Assembly: GCA_033961575.1 (NCBI GenBank)
Contig: CM066731.1
Span: 130,441,001-130,505,000, forward strand
Reading direction: 5' to 3'
Length of the DNA: 64,000 nucleotides
DNA from: Aselliscus stoliczkanus
Lineage: Eukaryota; Chordata; Mammalia; Chiroptera; Hipposideridae
A program made the translations under genes and the position numbers. This document shows, piece after piece, positions 33,083 through 45,224 of the stretch (position 1 is its first letter; every line of letters starts with the position of its first letter). The notes below the pieces were generated by a model. That model ran no database searches. It saw only the letters and a list, made by a program, of their open reading frames with translations, and was not told where the DNA came from.

Positions 33083-33557
33083 AGTGCTAAAGGGTGAATT
33101 TTGTTCCCCAAAAAGGTATGTTTAAGTCCTAACGCTCAGTACCTCAGAAAGTGACCTTATTTGGAAATAGGGTCATTACAGCTTGAGACAAGGTCATACT
33201 GGAGTAGGGTGTTCTCAGTCCAGTGTGACTTGTGTCCTTAAGAGAAGAGGGGAGACACAGAGAGGAGAGATGGTCATGTGAAGACAGAACCATAAAGGGA
33301 GAACACTATGGCAATGATGGAAGCAGAGATTGGAGTGATGCAGGTGTAAACCAAGGACTGCCAAGCATTACTGATGGTGCCAGAAGCTCAGAAAAAGACT
33401 CGTAACAGAGTCTTTCCTACAGGGCTCAAGAGGGCATGGCCTTATGCACACCTTGATTTCACACCTCTAGCTTTCAGAACTGCTAAGAGAATACATTTCT
33501 GTTTTAGCCTCCCCAGTTTGTGACACTGTGTTACCGTGGCCTTAGGAAATTAATGCA
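33083..33557 (+). mobile_element. MLT1-like MaLR LTR, sense
   Basis: It follows the order AATTTTGTTCCCCAAAAAGG, CAGTACCTCAGAAAGTGACC, TTATTTGGAAATAGGGTC, GAAGACAGAACC, CAGCCTCC-like, TTTGTGACACTGTGTTACC. This matches an MLT1-type LTR reading left to right. It interrupts the older sense L1. Confidence 0.82.
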
Positions 33558-34074
33558 CCCGGCAATACCACTTAGAGGCATTCCCATAAGAGAATGAAAA
33601 CCCAGTCTCACAAAGATGTATTTGAATATTTATAGCAGTTGTAGCACTAATAGCCAAAAGCTGAAAACCAGTATCTACCAACTGGGTGAATGGATAAACC
33701 AAAAGTGATGTAGCTACTCATATTCAATAGAATGAGCTGCTGGTACATAACATGACATGGATGAGTCTAAAGAGATTATGCTAAATGAACAAACCCAGTC
33801 TCAGAATTCTGTATACTGTGTGCTTCTACTGATATGACATTCTAGAAAAAGCAAAGCTATAGTGACAGAAAGCAGATCAGTAGTTCTCATGGATAAGGGG
33901 TGGGGAGAGATGAACTGCAAAGGAACATGAGGGAGCCCTTTTGAGATAGTGGAAATGTTCTATATCATGATTGTAGCCATTTATCAAAACTTACCAAGTT
34001 GTTCACTTCAGAATGGTGAAGTTTATTATAAATAAATTATACCTCAACAAAGCTGATTAAAACATTTAAAAAGG

Positions 34075-34225
34075 GGCCGGCCGAGTGGCTCAGTTGGTTA
34101 AGAGCTCACTCAAGAGTGCGAGCTGAGCTCTGAGCAACGGCGGTTCGATGCCGGCCCGAGCTGAGTTGCCGTTGAGCTGCTAACAGGTGGCAGGATGGCT
34201 CAGCTTAAAAAAAAAAAAAAAAAAA
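34075..34225 (+). mobile_element. tRNA-derived SINE, B-type, sense
   Basis: GGCCGGCCGAGTGGCTCAGT starts the tRNA-like head (box A TGGCTCAGTTGG; box B GGTTCGATGCC). The body GAGCTGCTAACAGGTGGCAG and an A-run follow. ATTTAAAAAGG at 34064-34074 and 34226-34236 is the target duplication. This is the clearest sense-strand view of the family head in the window. Confidence 0.93.
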
Positions 34226-34384
34226 ATTTAAAAAGGAATGTAATGGGTATCTTGAGCACATATGTACTTAATATGCTTTTAGGTTGAATGGAAAAACATT
34301 GGTTTTAAGATTGTACAAATGGCATAAATATCTGTCACTAAACTAGTTAAATAGTTTAAGTGGCCACTGTTTTCTTACATGTGT

Positions 34385-35385
34385 ATGTGTTCTGTGCCAT
34401 TAAGTCGGCTCGGACTCCTGGTGACCCTGTGAATGAGTGATGTCAATGGTGTCCACAGCCCTGCTTACTTTCTGTAGATATGTCTGTGCCTTCTTTTATG
34501 GAGCCAGTCCACCTCACAGCTGGTCTCCCTCTTTTCCTGCTGCCTTCTATCTTTCCCAGCATTATTCTTTTCCTGATGTGCCCAAAGTAAGGGCATCTTT
34601 AGTTTTGTCATTTTTGTCTCCAGTGATGTTTCAGGCTTAATTTGTTCTAGGACCCACTTATTTGTCTTTCTGACGGACCAGGGCTCTTCTCCAACACCAT
34701 ATTTCGAATGAATCAGTTTTTTTCCCTATCAGCATTCTTCCCTGTCTGATTTTCACATCTGTACATAGTAATTGGGAATACAAGGGTATGGGTGATCTTA
34801 GCCTTGGTGTCTAATGACACATCTTTGCTCTTGATCTTACTTGATTCTTCCACTGCTGCCCTTCCATTTCTCAACCATGTCTTGATGTCTTGGCTGAACT
34901 CTCCATTTGAATTGATGACTAAACCCAGGTAAGCAAATCTTTAACAATTTCTCTGTTTCCATTATGTATGTTAAAGTTGTGTATTTTGTAGTCATGAGTT
35001 TTGTCTTGATGTTCAGATGCAGTCCTCTTTTGGCACTTGCTCTTTCATGAGAAGTCATTTCAAATCACTGCCACTTTCTGCCAGTGAGATGATGTCATCT
35101 GTATATCTTAAGTTACTGATATTTCTGCCACCAGTTTTCACTCCTCCTTCCTCTGAGTCTAGTCCAGTTTTTCGTAGCATATATTCTACGTGCAGATTAA
35201 ACAAATATGGAGGTAAAATGCACCTTGTCTCACACTTTTGCCTAAAGGAAGCCACTCTGTCTCCATGTTCTGTCTTGACAGTAGCTTCCTGTCCATTATC
35301 AGGACAATCAAGTGCTGAGGCACTCCCGTTTCTTTCAGAGCAACCCAGAGCTCTTCGTGATGCACTGTCAATAGCTTTACTGTAG
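34385..35385 (-). mobile_element. RTE-type LINE fragment, antisense, with reverse-transcriptase remnants
   Basis: On the minus strand, 35371-35186 and 35255-35055 carry reverse-transcriptase-like sequence, including ISNLRYTDDIISLAESGSDLK. Here YTDD is the YxDD catalytic box in a context typical of RTE/BovB clade enzymes (usually YADD…LMAES). The frame at 35058-34837 continues with LHLNIKTKLMTTK and VEKWKGSSGRIK. The 3' end near 34390 contains AGTCCGAGCCGACTTAATGG on the minus strand, like the ends of mammalian RTE elements. Frameshifts separate the pieces. It is an old dead copy. Confidence 0.8.
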
Positions 35386-35412
35386 TTTCTAAAACATAGA
35401 CTAACCTTCCTC

Positions 35413-35465
35413 TGTCATTTCTTTGACATTCCTAAAAATGTCATTTCTTTGACATTCCTAAAAAT
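35413..35465. repeat. 26-bp direct repeat, two copies
   Basis: TGTCATTTCTTTGACATTCC plus CTAAAAA is repeated with a 26-base period (starts 35413 and 35439), almost perfectly. It looks like a recent local duplication. Confidence 0.88.
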
Positions 35466-37500
35466 TGATATACTTAAATTGACTTGGGGGAAACTTTTTG
35501 CTTTTTACTGGGAATATGGAGGATTGCCTTGTAGTCAGGCATGCATAGAGTTTATACCCAGTTAAACAGAGTTGGCACATCCTCCTTCATTCTTCCATGT
35601 GGTATTAAACTATCTCTAGTTCTGCACATGTTACACTGTCTTGCATTTAATCATTTTCATGTATGTAAATTCAGTTATGTGGCATCTTATTTATCCCTTT
35701 TATCCTTCACAGTCTATAGTACTTGGCTTCTGATATACATGAAATTAAAAAATTGGTGAATAGCTCAAAAAAAATTTTTATGAAGAATTAATCTTGTGTC
35801 ATGATGCCTTTTGTCATGCTTAACATTTATTCAACAAGCATTTATTAAGTGTTATGTGGAAAGCATTATGCTAACTGCTTTGGGACATAGGAAAATGCTA
35901 TGATATCTAAACTTTTAAGGTCAGGATAAAATGTAATCTCTATGTAGTGTAAGGCGTAATGTAAAGGAGGAGGGTGGGCCGTCACTACAGCTTTCAGTTG
36001 GTCATAGGTTAAAACACCTGAAAAACTATTTAGTCTGATGACAAAGGAAATCACTCTTCAGCAACTATAATATTCAAAATAACCATAGTTTAAATGTTCT
36101 TTAACTAAACAATTTCTGGGATTTTTATAAAATTTCTGTCCTACTGTCATATTGTTAGTTTGATCAAAAGAGTAGGACTGCAGTAAATGAAATCCTCTTT
36201 ATCATAGAAGAGTGGAAGACTTGAATTTTCATAAACAGTCTCGTAGAGGTTTCTTGTCATGCTTCAGCACATTTCCTTTTCTCTGAAGAAGTACAATAAA
36301 GAGTTATGCTTCCAAGATTCACTGACTTTTTTTTTTCCTTCTTAAAGTAGACTTCAGTTCTCATACAGAGTTTCAAATAGCACTTGAGACAAAGCTCTGT
36401 ACCTCTCCTTCCTTATAGGGGCATTGAACAGTGAATAGAAGCTTAGTATGAAATATGAAATATTAGTATAGTTCAATACTAATTGTTACAGTGGATGTCA
36501 GGGTTTTCTCTGAGTGCTGTGAAGCGTAAGGGTTTCTAATACTGCAAATTGGGATAAGGTTTTGTGAAATAAAGCTATATTCATGTCTGGTGCTTTCACT
36601 TGGTGACTTGAATGATAACCAAGCCTTGGACATGGGGCCCCATGGTCTGGAAGAGCACCGGCGTGTGAAGCACCAGCCCTATCTCCACCACCACGAAGTG
36701 GAGGGTCATCTGGCCGCAGTGGGACCCATCCCTTAGGCAGTAGAAGAAGGCAGTCAGAAGTGAGAGAATATCTGAAGCCTTCTGCTTTGTTGGTCAAAAC
36801 TAAGAAATTAATATTGGTAGGCTGTATTCAGATCTATCAGTTTTTTTCACTAATACCTTATTTTTGGTTCTAGGATTCATTCCAGGATACCACATTGCAT
36901 TTAGTTGTCACATCTCTTTGGTCTAAAACATCAATTTTCAAGCATACTTTGTTTTACAGATGTTTGAAGAAAAAAAGTAACATTTGCCTGTTTTAAGAAA
37001 CAGAATATGTATGGAACATAGCACAGTCTTTTCTTGGCCACTCAAGGGTGTATTTTGAAAGATGTTACTATCTTTCTGTATTGTGAAAAGACATGCCTTT
37101 GGGAGTGTTTTATATGTATTTCATGTTTCTGCCTTGACCTCAAGCTGCTGTGCTGACCTTCTGGTTGGTCCCCCATCAGCGTGACCTAACCAGAAAGCCA
37201 AACAGCAGTGTGTACTAGATATGTTTCAAAAGAGAAAAAATTTACTTTTAGCATTAGGGAGGGCCTTCTGTTTATTAATGGATTCAGATAAAAAACATTG
37301 AAAGAGGCAGGAATGATCAGGGAGGTTGGAGAAGTTGCATGAGTAAAGACCTGAGGAATTTTCCAAGGATTCCCATGGTTTTTCAATACTTCTGTTCTTG
37401 TGTTATAAGAAAGATTGCTTTAAAAAGCTTGCTGGAATGATTGGATATAGGGCCTGGTGAGGAAGGAGCCTCAAAAGTTAAGCTTTATGTCTCTACCACT
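35466..37500. other. Mostly unique intron with a GC-richer, protein-like patch
   Basis: This is AT-rich sequence, except 36590-36750, where the minus strand reads like degraded coding sequence (see Findings). I see no repeat family here. Confidence 0.4.
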
Positions 37501-37519
37501 GGAATGGTAAATGAAACTG

Positions 37520-38020
37520 CCATTTTAAAAAAATAACATTTATTTATTGATTATATTGTAGAATAGTTGGTAATACACAAAAGCAAAAAAAATACATAAT
37601 AAATATCAACTGATTTTTTTTGTAGATGGAACCATCCCTCTTTAAAATATGATACATATACACATTTTTACACACTTTGATTACTACTGTATACAGTTTT
37701 GTGACTTCTTACTTTATCATGAGAATTTCCTCATGTCATTAAATAATCTTCAAAATCTTGATTTTTAGTGGCTACATCATAGTTCATAGTACCATTTTGT
37801 TGGACTTTTAAGTTATTTTGAGTCTCATTATTTTGCTTTGAGATTCCTTGTACAAAAATCTTTATCTACATCTCTGTGTATATTCTCTTAGAACAGCTTC
37901 TTAGAAATGGGATTACTTGATCAAATGGCTCTTGATACATGTGTTTAAGGAACCTTTAAAAGGTTGTACTTCTTTCTCCTCTCACTAGTAGTGTGAGCAT
38001 GACTGTCATATTAATACTTA
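37520..38020 (-). repeat. Decayed L1-like sequence, antisense
   Basis: GTGGCTACATCATAGTTCATAG, AACAGCTTCTTAGAAATGGG and TTACTTGATCAAATGGCTC recall the reverse of old L1 3' sequence (usually …CATAGTATTCCATTG, GAAGTGGAATTGCTGGGTCAAA). Strong divergence makes the borders approximate. Confidence 0.5.
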
Positions 38021-38744
38021 CGTGTATGGTGTGTGTATGTGTATGTATATATATGTGTGCGTAATGACACATGTTGACCTGTAGCATTATACATAGGGAA
38101 AAGTAGAGTGGTAAGACTGAGCTTCAGGGCAAACTCAGATAATGAGGGATGAAAGTGGAAAAAACAGAATCTTTCAAGGTGATAGAGAATGTGAGTTTAC
38201 ATTAATAGGACGTTGTGTGTTCTGTAATTTATTCTAAGGAGTATTCGGTTTTAGCTTATTGTGTAGCAACTGTTTTTCTAATTTCACGTTTCTAACCTAA
38301 TTTTAATATTCCAATAATGCCAGTAGAACTGTTTTGTGTCACATAATGTATTCTTCATCTTCTTAGTGAACCTTTTGATGTTTTATATTCTTCTAGATGA
38401 TAGAATATTACTGAAGTCTCTGAATGGTAATTATAGGTCTCAAACTGTTCAGTTCTTTTTTGAAAGTATTTTATAGCACAACAGTCATGTAATACCTAGG
38501 GATGTTACTGGTTAATGTTCTAACCTTAATAAGTATTATACATAATTAATAATATATTTTTTCATTATGTAGAATTTTCTAAATGTTAGAAAGTAAAGTG
38601 AGAGAACTTACTAAATGTTTAACTTGTATTTACATGTCTCTGATAGCTCTACCTTGTGTTTATGCTTTTAAGGTTGCTTCTGTTCTATAGGCAGAGAGGA
38701 AGGGAAATAGCACGAAAACATAGATCAAGAAGAACAAGGATCTT

Positions 38745-38856
38745 TTTTTTTTTTTCTTTTTAGAGGGCAGTGTCACTGGCCCTCTTATGTGGGATCCCAA
38801 CCGTGGCCTCTGGAGTCCCAAGCCAGCTCTTAACCACTGCGCCACTCCGCCGGCCC
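38745..38856 (-). mobile_element. tRNA-derived SINE, short type (antisense)
   Basis: T-run, AGAGGGCAGTGTCACTGGCC, CTTAACCACTGCGCCACTCC and GCCGGCCC. A perfect 14-base duplication, AGAACAAGGATCTT, flanks it at 38731-38744 and 38857-38870, giving exact borders and suggesting a young insertion. Confidence 0.95.
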
Positions 38857-39572
38857 AGAACAAGGATCTTAAACTCATAACGTTTTACTTTTTAAAGACA
38901 AATGCATGGGCAGAATTACTTATGCATTATATGAGTAAAAATATTTTTGAGACGTTTTCTCATTTGACCAATTTAAGGAAAAAAAATGTTATATTCTGCT
39001 TATCATTGTAATTTTCTGAGGTAGTGATGAGGAAGTAAGTGGTCCAGGGAGGCTGGCATGCCTCCGGCTGAGCCCAACAGAGCAAGTATTACCTTGGTAA
39101 AATCACTATAATCCAAAGACTGAGTTTTAGCAAAGTTTTATTATAGCCTATAACTGTCTGCACAAGGGGAGTAACTGTACAGATCCCAGGTAATTATGTT
39201 ATATCTGAGGGTTGGAATGTTTTGGTTTTGTTTTCATTCTGTCATTTCCCATTTTTCTTGCATAGCAGATCTCCCCCTCCCTGCAGTCATTTTGAATATT
39301 GGCTGTACATTTTATCACCTGATGAGCTTTTAAACCTCTCTAAGTTCAGAACACACCCCACACTGATTAAATCAGAATCTCTTGGCTGGGAAATGAGGTG
39401 GCTGTGGCGAGGACCTACGAATCGGTAATTTTTAAAGTTCTACAGGTGAATCCACTGGGCAGCCAAGGTCATGGCCCATGGGTTCAGATGCAGTAAGATG
39501 ACCAGTGAATCTTACTATAGTAACTCCCCATTTACAGTTGAGAAGTTCTGCAACTTTAAGTGAGACGGAGTA

Positions 39573-39892
39573 CATGTGACTCTTGAACAACAAATTTGAA
39601 CTGTATGGGTTCTTTTATACCTGGATTTTTTTTTTCAATAGCTGTGTAAAATATTGTAAATGTATTTTCCTTATGATTTTCTTAACATTTTATTTCCTCT
39701 AACATACTTTATTATAAGAATACAATATAACACACAAAATATGTGTTCATTAAGTGTTTATGTTGTTGGTAAGGCCAGTCAACAGTATGCTATTAGTAGT
39801 TAAGTTTTGGGGGAGTCAAAAGTTATATGTGGAATATTGATTTTGCAGGGAATGGTGCTCCCCAACTCCAGCATTGTTCAAGGGTCACCTGT
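39573..39892. mobile_element. Tigger2-like MITE
   Basis: The left end, CATGTGACTCTTGAACAACA, and the complement of the right end, CAGGTGACCCTTGAACAATG, are inverted repeats of the same type as the large element at 7448-12179. TA lies beside both ends. The interior matches the terminal parts of the larger element (TTCCTTATGATTTTCTTAAC, GTTAAGTTTTGGGGGAGTC), so it is an internally deleted derivative. Confidence 0.85.
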
Positions 39893-40239
39893 GTAACAAA
39901 ATCAATTTTACCAAAGGCTAATTGATATAAAAAGAATTTAGTTCCTACAAAATCTTATCAACTGGAGGACCTGCCCTAGTTCCTAATGGGGCTGCTTATT
40001 AAAATCACCTGGGAGATTTTGTCTCCTCTGTTCTCTCTTCCTTTATTACTTGAATGAACTAATGTTAATTGATGGGAATATAACCCATGCCTTAGAAATG
40101 TTAGGCTAAAACAACAACAAAAAACAGAGGATCCATTTGTTCATTACTCTTTTTTCCTGTATTCTTTTTGGGAGCACCCTGCTTATGTAAGTGACTTTAT
40201 ATTTTTTTCCAGTATTATTTCATGTTATTAATTTTGTGT

Positions 40240-40365
40240 TGTTTGTTCAATATTTGCATAATCTCAGAGCAGAGATCATGTCTAGTCTGTTCATCACACT
40301 ACTTTTAGTACTTATAGTGCCCAGCATATAGTGGGTGCTTTAGTAAATATTACAAGAATGAATCA
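40240..40365 (+). repeat. L2 LINE 3' end
   Basis: GCAGAGATCATGTCTAGTCTG, GCCCAGCATATAGTGGGTGC and TTTAGTAAATATTACAAGAATG are the typical 3' terminal words of L2 on the sense strand. It is short and old. Confidence 0.75.
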
Positions 40366-41129
40366 TTAACACTGAGTTTTGGGAGTACCTCATTGTTCTA
40401 TATCGACATGTACTACCTATATTATGAAGCTTTATAATTACATTGTCCACTGAGGAAAATGATTTTCCATAAAGCAGAAAATAGATCCGAATTTTAAAAG
40501 TCTTTTGCAGATCAGGGATTCTGTGTAGACATAACGTTTTAAACAAAAATGCAGCACACAACACTGACAGTTCCCGGTAGAACCTACATTGCTATACTTG
40601 GTCCTCATATCAAACTTCAAAACAAAACAAGATATATAGAAAAACTAATGGCCAAACAGGTACTTTTAGAGTTTGTGCTTAGTTTAAACTTCAATGTAAA
40701 CTAGACTAGAGCTCGGAACATTTATCAGCTTGTTTGTTTTATTTTACCCGGTCATAGTCTGTCTTAAAGTAAAAGATGGAAAATAAAAATGAAATGATCC
40801 AGTCAAATATGGTTGACCTGTGATACAGATTTACCATGTATTGAAAAAATTGCTTAAGTTTTGAATGAACCCTTAACTTTACAATGTGCAATGGGTGGAA
40901 GGAAGTTACCTATGAAAGGGTAAGTAGTTCTAGCCAAGATATCTAAAAGCTCTTATTAAACCTGTGTTATTTCAGAATTAGGAAATTTCTGTTACCAGTG
41001 TTCTCCAGTTTTAAGATTGAGGATAACAAAGCATATCATACAAATTCACTCGGCCAATATTTAAAATTCTTTATGGTTTAGATTTTCTCCTGTGGTCTTG
41101 GAGCTTCAGACATATAAAACTCACTGCTT

Positions 41130-41565
41130 CGCACCTCACGCCCCCTTTTTAAATGGAGAAAAAAAACTAAAACAACAAAAAACCTTTTTTTCTATGTAGG
41201 TAGTACACAGTTCAGACTAGAAAAGAGTACACAGTGAAAGTTTTCTTTCTACTCCAGATCCTTCTTAGAGGAAACCACTGTTAGTATTTTCTTGTGCATC
41301 TTTCCAGAAGAGGTAGTTCATATTGGCAGCATATACACAGAGATAGCTTTTGTAGCTTATATCTATAATAGAAGTATTCATATCCACTGCTCTGTGTTCT
41401 CTCTCTCTCTGGGTCTCCCCCCCTTTCCTCCCTCCCCCTCTCTCCCTTTTCCCTCCCTTCCGTTCCCCCCCCCTTTCTTTTTCTTCATTTAACATATGTG
41501 TTGGAGATCTTTACAAATTACTGTTTATTTTTCTCACTGTGGGCTGGTATGATCTCCATATTCTT
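41130..41565 (-). repeat. Decayed L1-like sequence with a pyrimidine-rich tract
   Basis: GAGGAAACCACTGTTAGTAT, TTGTGCATCTTTCCAGAAG and TTGGAGATCTTTACAAATTA match reversed old L1 3' sequence. Within it, 41395-41485 is a nearly pure C/T tract (CTCTCTCTCTCTG, CCCTCCCCCTCTCTCCC). The frames at 41265-41495 are translations of this tract. Confidence 0.55.
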
Positions 41566-41950
41566 ACCAGATGAAGTCTTCCTTATTCTTTAACATCCTT
41601 TTCAAATCCAGCTTTTTTCCATATCCATGTAATTAATCTCTCCTCTGCTTTGCTCTTATTTACTTTTTTTGTCCCTTTGTTATAAACCAGTCACAGGTCT
41701 ACCATATATTATCATGACTTATATGTGGTTCTCTCATCCCAGGTGTCATCTCCTTGTCTCACTCTGCTTTTTTTTTATTATATAATCTGGACCATCCCAC
41801 CTACAGGACTTTAATTACCACCTGTGTATGTACCAAGGTCTCACAAATTGACACCTACAACTTAGGCCCCAACTCTGAGTTCTAAAGGGGTGGGTGTGTC
41901 TTTGCCATATATATCTGCAGTATGCCTCATACTTATCTCTTTGCAATGTA

Positions 41951-42181
41951 CCAGGGGTTCCAAAAAAATGTATACAAGTGGACACTTTGGTCAATATTGC
42001 TCAAGCAGTGGTTAGCCGTAATCGGAAGTGTCTGGACGCTGATAGGAACCACTCTGAGCCCCTCTTGTAATTGCGAAAGTTAAACATGACTTGTATTCAT
42101 CTTTTGTTATCAGTATATATTGAGTATTACAATTTTAGTAGTTTTTTCCATTCTTGAATATACATTTTTTGGCACCCTCTG
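41951..42181. mobile_element. Mariner-type MITE, copy 2 (231 bp)
   Basis: It begins CCAGGGGTTCCAAAAAAATG after TA (41949-41950) and ends GGCACCCTCTG before TA (42182-42183). It runs in parallel with 14327-14559 almost base for base, sharing for example ATACAAGTGGACACTT, TGTCTGGACGCTGAT and TTATCAGTATATATTGAG. It sits inside or beside an L2-derived stretch. Confidence 0.88.
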
Positions 42182-42224
42182 TATATATCTTTGCAATATA
42201 TAATACCTTTGACGTATCTATTTC

Positions 42225-43135
42225 TTGTATATTTCAAAGACATCTTAATCCCAGTATGTCCAAAACCAGTTCCTTTTTCATTGTTCCTTAGTCTATATCC
42301 ATCTCAGTCCAGGAAACTATGAATTATTCCTGTTATCTCCATCTCCCTCTCTCCCGTATTCCAAAAACATAAGTTTGGTTGATTATCACCTCCTATCTCT
42401 GAAATCCATCATCTTCTCATCTCTAATATCACTTGAGTCCAGCCTGCTTTCATCTTCACCTGCCTTACTATGGAAGTCCACCCACAGCCCCTCTGGTCCT
42501 CTTCCAGACCACTGTCCTCACAGCAATCTGAGGAGGCTTTTCAAAATGTAACTATTAATTAGTATGACCTCCTCCCTTCCTTAAAAATGTTTTGATGTCT
42601 TCCTATTGCATTGGGATAAAGACAAATATCTTTAATATAACCTGACAAGGTCCTCATGGATATTTGTTACCACTTCCCTCTTCAGTTCCTCTCTTATTGC
42701 ATTCACCCCACACACACCCCCATGCTCTTTGCTCTTTGCTTCTACCACAGTAGCTTTATTTCTAGGCCTTACCACTCCCCTTGCTCTTTACTGCCTCAGG
42801 GCATTTACATATGCTGTTCAGCCCTCCCCAGCTCTTGCCTTTTACCTTCTAGTTAACTCCCACTGGGTATTAAAAATACCATCTCAACCATTGCTTCCTC
42901 TGTTTATCTTGCCTGATCTTAACTAGGTCACATCCCCATGGCACTCAGTAAGGTATACCACTCCTTTGTAGCACATCTTCTGTTTCACATTTTTTTTTCT
43001 ACGTTTATTTGATTAATATCTATATCTCTAGCTAGATGATAATTTCCCTGTAGGCAATGGCCATTTTATCTTTAGTTTCTAGCACAGGTACCCAGCACAA
43101 AAAGTAGACACTCAAATCTTTAATGAATGAATATA
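42225..43135 (+). repeat. L2 LINE, sense, ORF2 3' part and 3' UTR
   Basis: The order TCCAGCCTGCTTTCATCTTC, AACCTGACAAGGTCCTCATG, CTCAGGGCATTTACATATGC, TTGCCTGATCTTAACTAGG and TAGCACAGGTACCCAGCAC…AATGAATG is that of a sense L2. There is no usable frame. The 66- and 65-residue frames at 42656-42926 are relics or chance. Confidence 0.82.
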
Positions 43136-43599
43136 CTTCTGTTTTTCTCTATTGAATCTACTGTGGAAAATATGCAAAGTACTGTACTGGCATAATCTAA
43201 AAGCCCGAATACATTTTTCAGAATCAAAGTGAATTCATATGTTCAGAAAGGCATAGTATGGATTAATAAGCAATACCATTCTTCACCAGACTTCACAAGG
43301 TCTTAAATTTACCAACAAGAGGGCATTCTGGGGTAGGGGGAAAGGAAGATCATTGTGAACTGCTATCAGTAGCTTGGTCTATCATTCTAGTTAGTAGAGT
43401 TTTTCCTCTGTTTTATTTCCAAGTTTTCTCCCCTCTCCCAGTCTTACACCTCTCTCTAATAAATTGTGAAGTACTAGTTACTTTTAATAGAGAGAAATAG
43501 TGACGTTTTTCAAAGCACTCAGGAATACAACCTGTTCACTTATGAAGCAACTCTTTGAATTTTGGAAAGAAATACAGAGAGTTGGTGAAGATTGGATTC

Positions 43600-43820
43600 T
43601 GTCTAGATAGACACTCAGTGCCTGCATGCTAATCATGAGACCTTTAGGGAAGCTGCTTAACTTCTGTGAGCCTTGCTGTTCTCTGTGAAGCTGGGACAGC
43701 CACAGTATCTATCTCATAGTATTACTCTGAGGATTAAATGAGATATGCAGCATTTAACCTAGTGACTCCTCGCAGCACTCAGGCAAATGGTGGCTGTTGC
43801 TGCAGCTGTTATTCTTGTTG
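43600..43820 (+). repeat. MIR SINE, sense
   Basis: AGCTGCTTAACTTCTGTGAG, CTCATAGTATTACTCTGAGG and ATTAAATGAGATATGCAGC follow sense MIR order. It is diverged. Confidence 0.75.
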
Positions 43821-45224
43821 CAACACATTTTCTCAGTACAATTTGCTTAGGTTTCCAATCTAGTCCATACATGTTCATTTAGCCTTTGATGTATCTAATG
43901 TAATTAAATTTATTCTTCTGTATGCTAGGAGTATCCCAAAGCTCCCACCACCACTGATACCTTGTTAAAGTGAACAACTCACTGATATCTAGGTCACCTT
44001 TCCCCGCTTCCTGTGGTCCAAGAAAGGTAGAACTCAGTAGGCATCAGCTGAGAGGAGTGGGGACCAGGAGGAGAAAGGTGATGGGTATTTGAATTAGCAA
44101 TTTGAAGTGGAGGCCAGGCTGCTTATGTCTCCATTAGTAAGAGAACAGTCAGGGATCTGCAGATACACTGTACCCCATTTAATGTAAGGGGGGAAGTGGC
44201 TGAACTTAACTTTTGTGAGTCAGCACTGAAACCACCATTCATATTACTGTGGTTAAAATGTGTTCCAGGCTCCAAAGTATCTGATTTTAAAACAAGTTTT
44301 TGGAACACATCCCTTTTTAATTTCAAAACTGTTTTTATATACCAACACATGAACATTGACTACTTCTTGCTTTAATATAGAAACATTTACTTGTTCTAAA
44401 CGTTATTTGTATTTTTTCTAATTAATACACTTTATTTTCAGAACAGTTTTAGGTTCACCAGCAGCACTGAGCAGAAAGGACAGAGAAGACCTGCTGTTTC
44501 CGCATACACAGGCCTCCCCCCCCAGCATCCCACCCCACAGTGATAACTTTTGTTACACTTGGTGAACCCGCTGTATGTTTGACACATCGTTATCACTTAC
44601 AGTCCACAGTGTGCATGGGCTTCATTCTGGGTTTTACCAAATGCATGACCTGGCACAGAGGAGTGACACTCCCTAAAGATCGCTCCCTCCCCCGAAAGCC
44701 CTGGCAACCACAGACCTTTTCACTGTCTCCATAGTTTTGCCTTTTCCGGCATGGTCATACAGTTGAAATCATGGCATATGGCCTTTCAGATTGGCTTCTT
44801 CCATTTAGTAATATGCATTTAAGTTTTCATGGCTCGATAGCTCATATCTTTTGAGTTCACAGTAATGTCCTATCATTTGTGTACCATATTTATCCACTCA
44901 GCTATTAAAGGATTTCTTGGTTGCTTCCAAGTTTTGGCCATTTTGAGTAAAGCTGCTGTGAACATCTGTGTCCAGGCGTTTGTGTGGACATGAGTTTTCG
45001 GTTCATTAAATACCAAAGAGCTCAATTGCTGGATTGTATGGTAAGAGTCTGTTTATTTCTGTAAGAAACTGCCAATCTGCTGTACCATTTTGCATTCCCA
45101 ACAGCAATGAATGAGAGTTCCTGTTGTTCCACATTCTTGCCAGCATTTGTCAGTGTTTTGAATTTTGGCCCATTCTAATCGGTATGTAGTGGTATCTTGT
45201 TTTGATCTGCAATTCCATAATGAC

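Larger units (their letters stand above)
31400..34062 (+). mobile_element. Old sense L1 (ORF2 3' part and 3' end), fragmented
   Basis: Sense ORF2-like DNA appears at 31400-31507 (AAAACAAAGCTGGAGGATTC), 32564-32751 (CAGACATACAAAGAATCC), 32836-33080 (ATACAAATTAAAACCACAGTGAG, GAGGAGGATGTGGAG) and 33560-34062 (AATGGATAAACCAAAAG to AAATTATACCTCAACAAAGC). These follow L1 order, so they are one old element split by the insertions listed at 31521, 32754 and 33083. Confidence 0.8.

Noticed and set aside
34075..34150. Possible tRNA gene (boxes A and B present)
   Set aside because: The head belongs to a SINE with an A-tail and target duplication. The cloverleaf is incomplete, and the same head recurs across the window.
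41265..41495. Arg/Gly/Glu-rich minus-strand frame
   Set aside because: Translation of a C/T low-complexity tract in an L1-derived region.
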